DNA of 5,850 nt from Pseudomonadota bacterium (GTDB taxonomy: Bacteria; Pseudomonadota; Alphaproteobacteria; Sphingomonadales; Sphingomonadaceae). The notes beneath the pieces are model-generated. The model saw only the letters and a program-made list of their open reading frames with translations, ran no database searches and was not told the DNA's origin. The DNA lies in contig JAEXAY010000009.1 of NCBI GenBank assembly GCA_023457895.1, positions 1 to 5,850 of the forward strand, written 5' to 3'. Positions 5,753 to 5,850 of this stretch are shown here, one piece after another. Position numbers and translations under genes: made by a program. Each line of letters starts with the position of its first letter. Position 1 is the stretch's first letter.

Positions 5753-5850
5753 ATAGTAAAACCCACCTCGTAAAAATGAAAGTTCGTGACGAAAAACTAA
5801 AAGCAATAATTGATTGGTCTAAAAATAACCGAGACATAAGAGCAGTATTA
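5744..5850 (+). mobile_element. Gene cassette 5 (partial): probable aminoglycoside-resistance cassette
   Basis: The cassette begins after the core GTTGTACGACA (5743-5753) and runs off the window. Position 11 of the core is A, as in the starts of the four complete cassettes. If the pattern holds, the cassette should end downstream with a sequence close to CTACGTCGTACAAC. It carries the start of an AadS-like gene. Confidence 0.5.
5776..5850 (+). CDS. Probable aminoglycoside 6-adenylyltransferase (AadS-like), N-terminal fragment
   Basis: An ATG at 5776 opens a frame that is uninterrupted to the window edge (25 codons, too short to appear as a long ORF here). The peptide begins MKVRDEKLKAIIDW and continues SKNNRDIRAVL. 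The spacing R-x-E-K, then a helix, then IRAV matches the N-terminus of ANT(6)/AadS enzymes, which continue into the nucleotidyltransferase core and transfer AMP from ATP to streptomycin. The catalytic aspartates would lie beyond the window. The gene begins 32 bp inside its cassette, much like the gene in cassette 4. The family call rests on 25 residues and recall of the family pattern, so it is probable rather than certain. The - strand frame across this point is a shadow. Confidence 0.6.
   Translation, partial: MKVRDEKLKAIIDWSKNNRDIRAVL

Noticed and set aside
5655..5837. Reverse-strand frame across site 5 and the AadS-like start
   Set aside because: It runs through the hairpin repeat and opposite the AadS-like N-terminus, so it is not a plausible gene.

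Overview
The window looks like AT-rich accessory DNA of a Bacteroidota bacterium, most likely a flavobacterium (Flavobacterium/Chryseobacterium type). The signs are strong A/T bias, starts without recognisable Shine-Dalgarno sequences, one TAnnTTTG-type -7 promoter match, a short signal peptide ending FGQ, and a final gene whose N-terminus resembles the AadS-type aminoglycoside 6-adenylyltransferases of this phylum. The phylum call is inference from style, not from a marker gene.

The layout is an integron-like gene cassette array with every convincing gene on the + strand. Five long hairpin-forming repeats of about 200 bp (1-148 partial, 2500-2696, 3817-4018, 4475-4675, 5552-5752) separate four complete cassettes and one partial cassette. 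Cassette 1 (140-2687) holds a tight three-gene operon: a 66-aa unknown protein, a two-TM membrane protein, and a protein with a C-terminal Mrr-like restriction nuclease domain. Cassette 2 (2688-4009) holds a secreted 355-aa unknown. Cassette 3 (4010-4666) has no convincing gene. Cassette 4 (4667-5743) holds a 282-aa polytopic membrane protein. Cassette 5 (5744 onward) opens a probable streptomycin adenylyltransferase cut by the window edge.

The central observation concerns the cassette ends. Each complete cassette begins and ends with its own 15-17 bp inverted repeat, which differs between cassettes. In all four it carries exactly one mismatch, always at position 11 (A at the start, C at the end). 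The sequence shared between sites stops just after CCGTT. This is the geometry of integron attC sites (R' at the cassette start complementary to R'' at its end). However, the cores (GTTGGCTG, GTTATCTG, GTTGTACG) break the GTTRRRY consensus and the sites are longer than usual attC sites. No integrase lies in the window, so this is either the interior of an integron or an orphan attC-like cluster, perhaps of a Bacteroidota-specific type.

Functionally the cargo fits an accessory pool: one probable anti-phage restriction operon, one probable antibiotic-resistance gene, and envelope or membrane proteins of unknown role.
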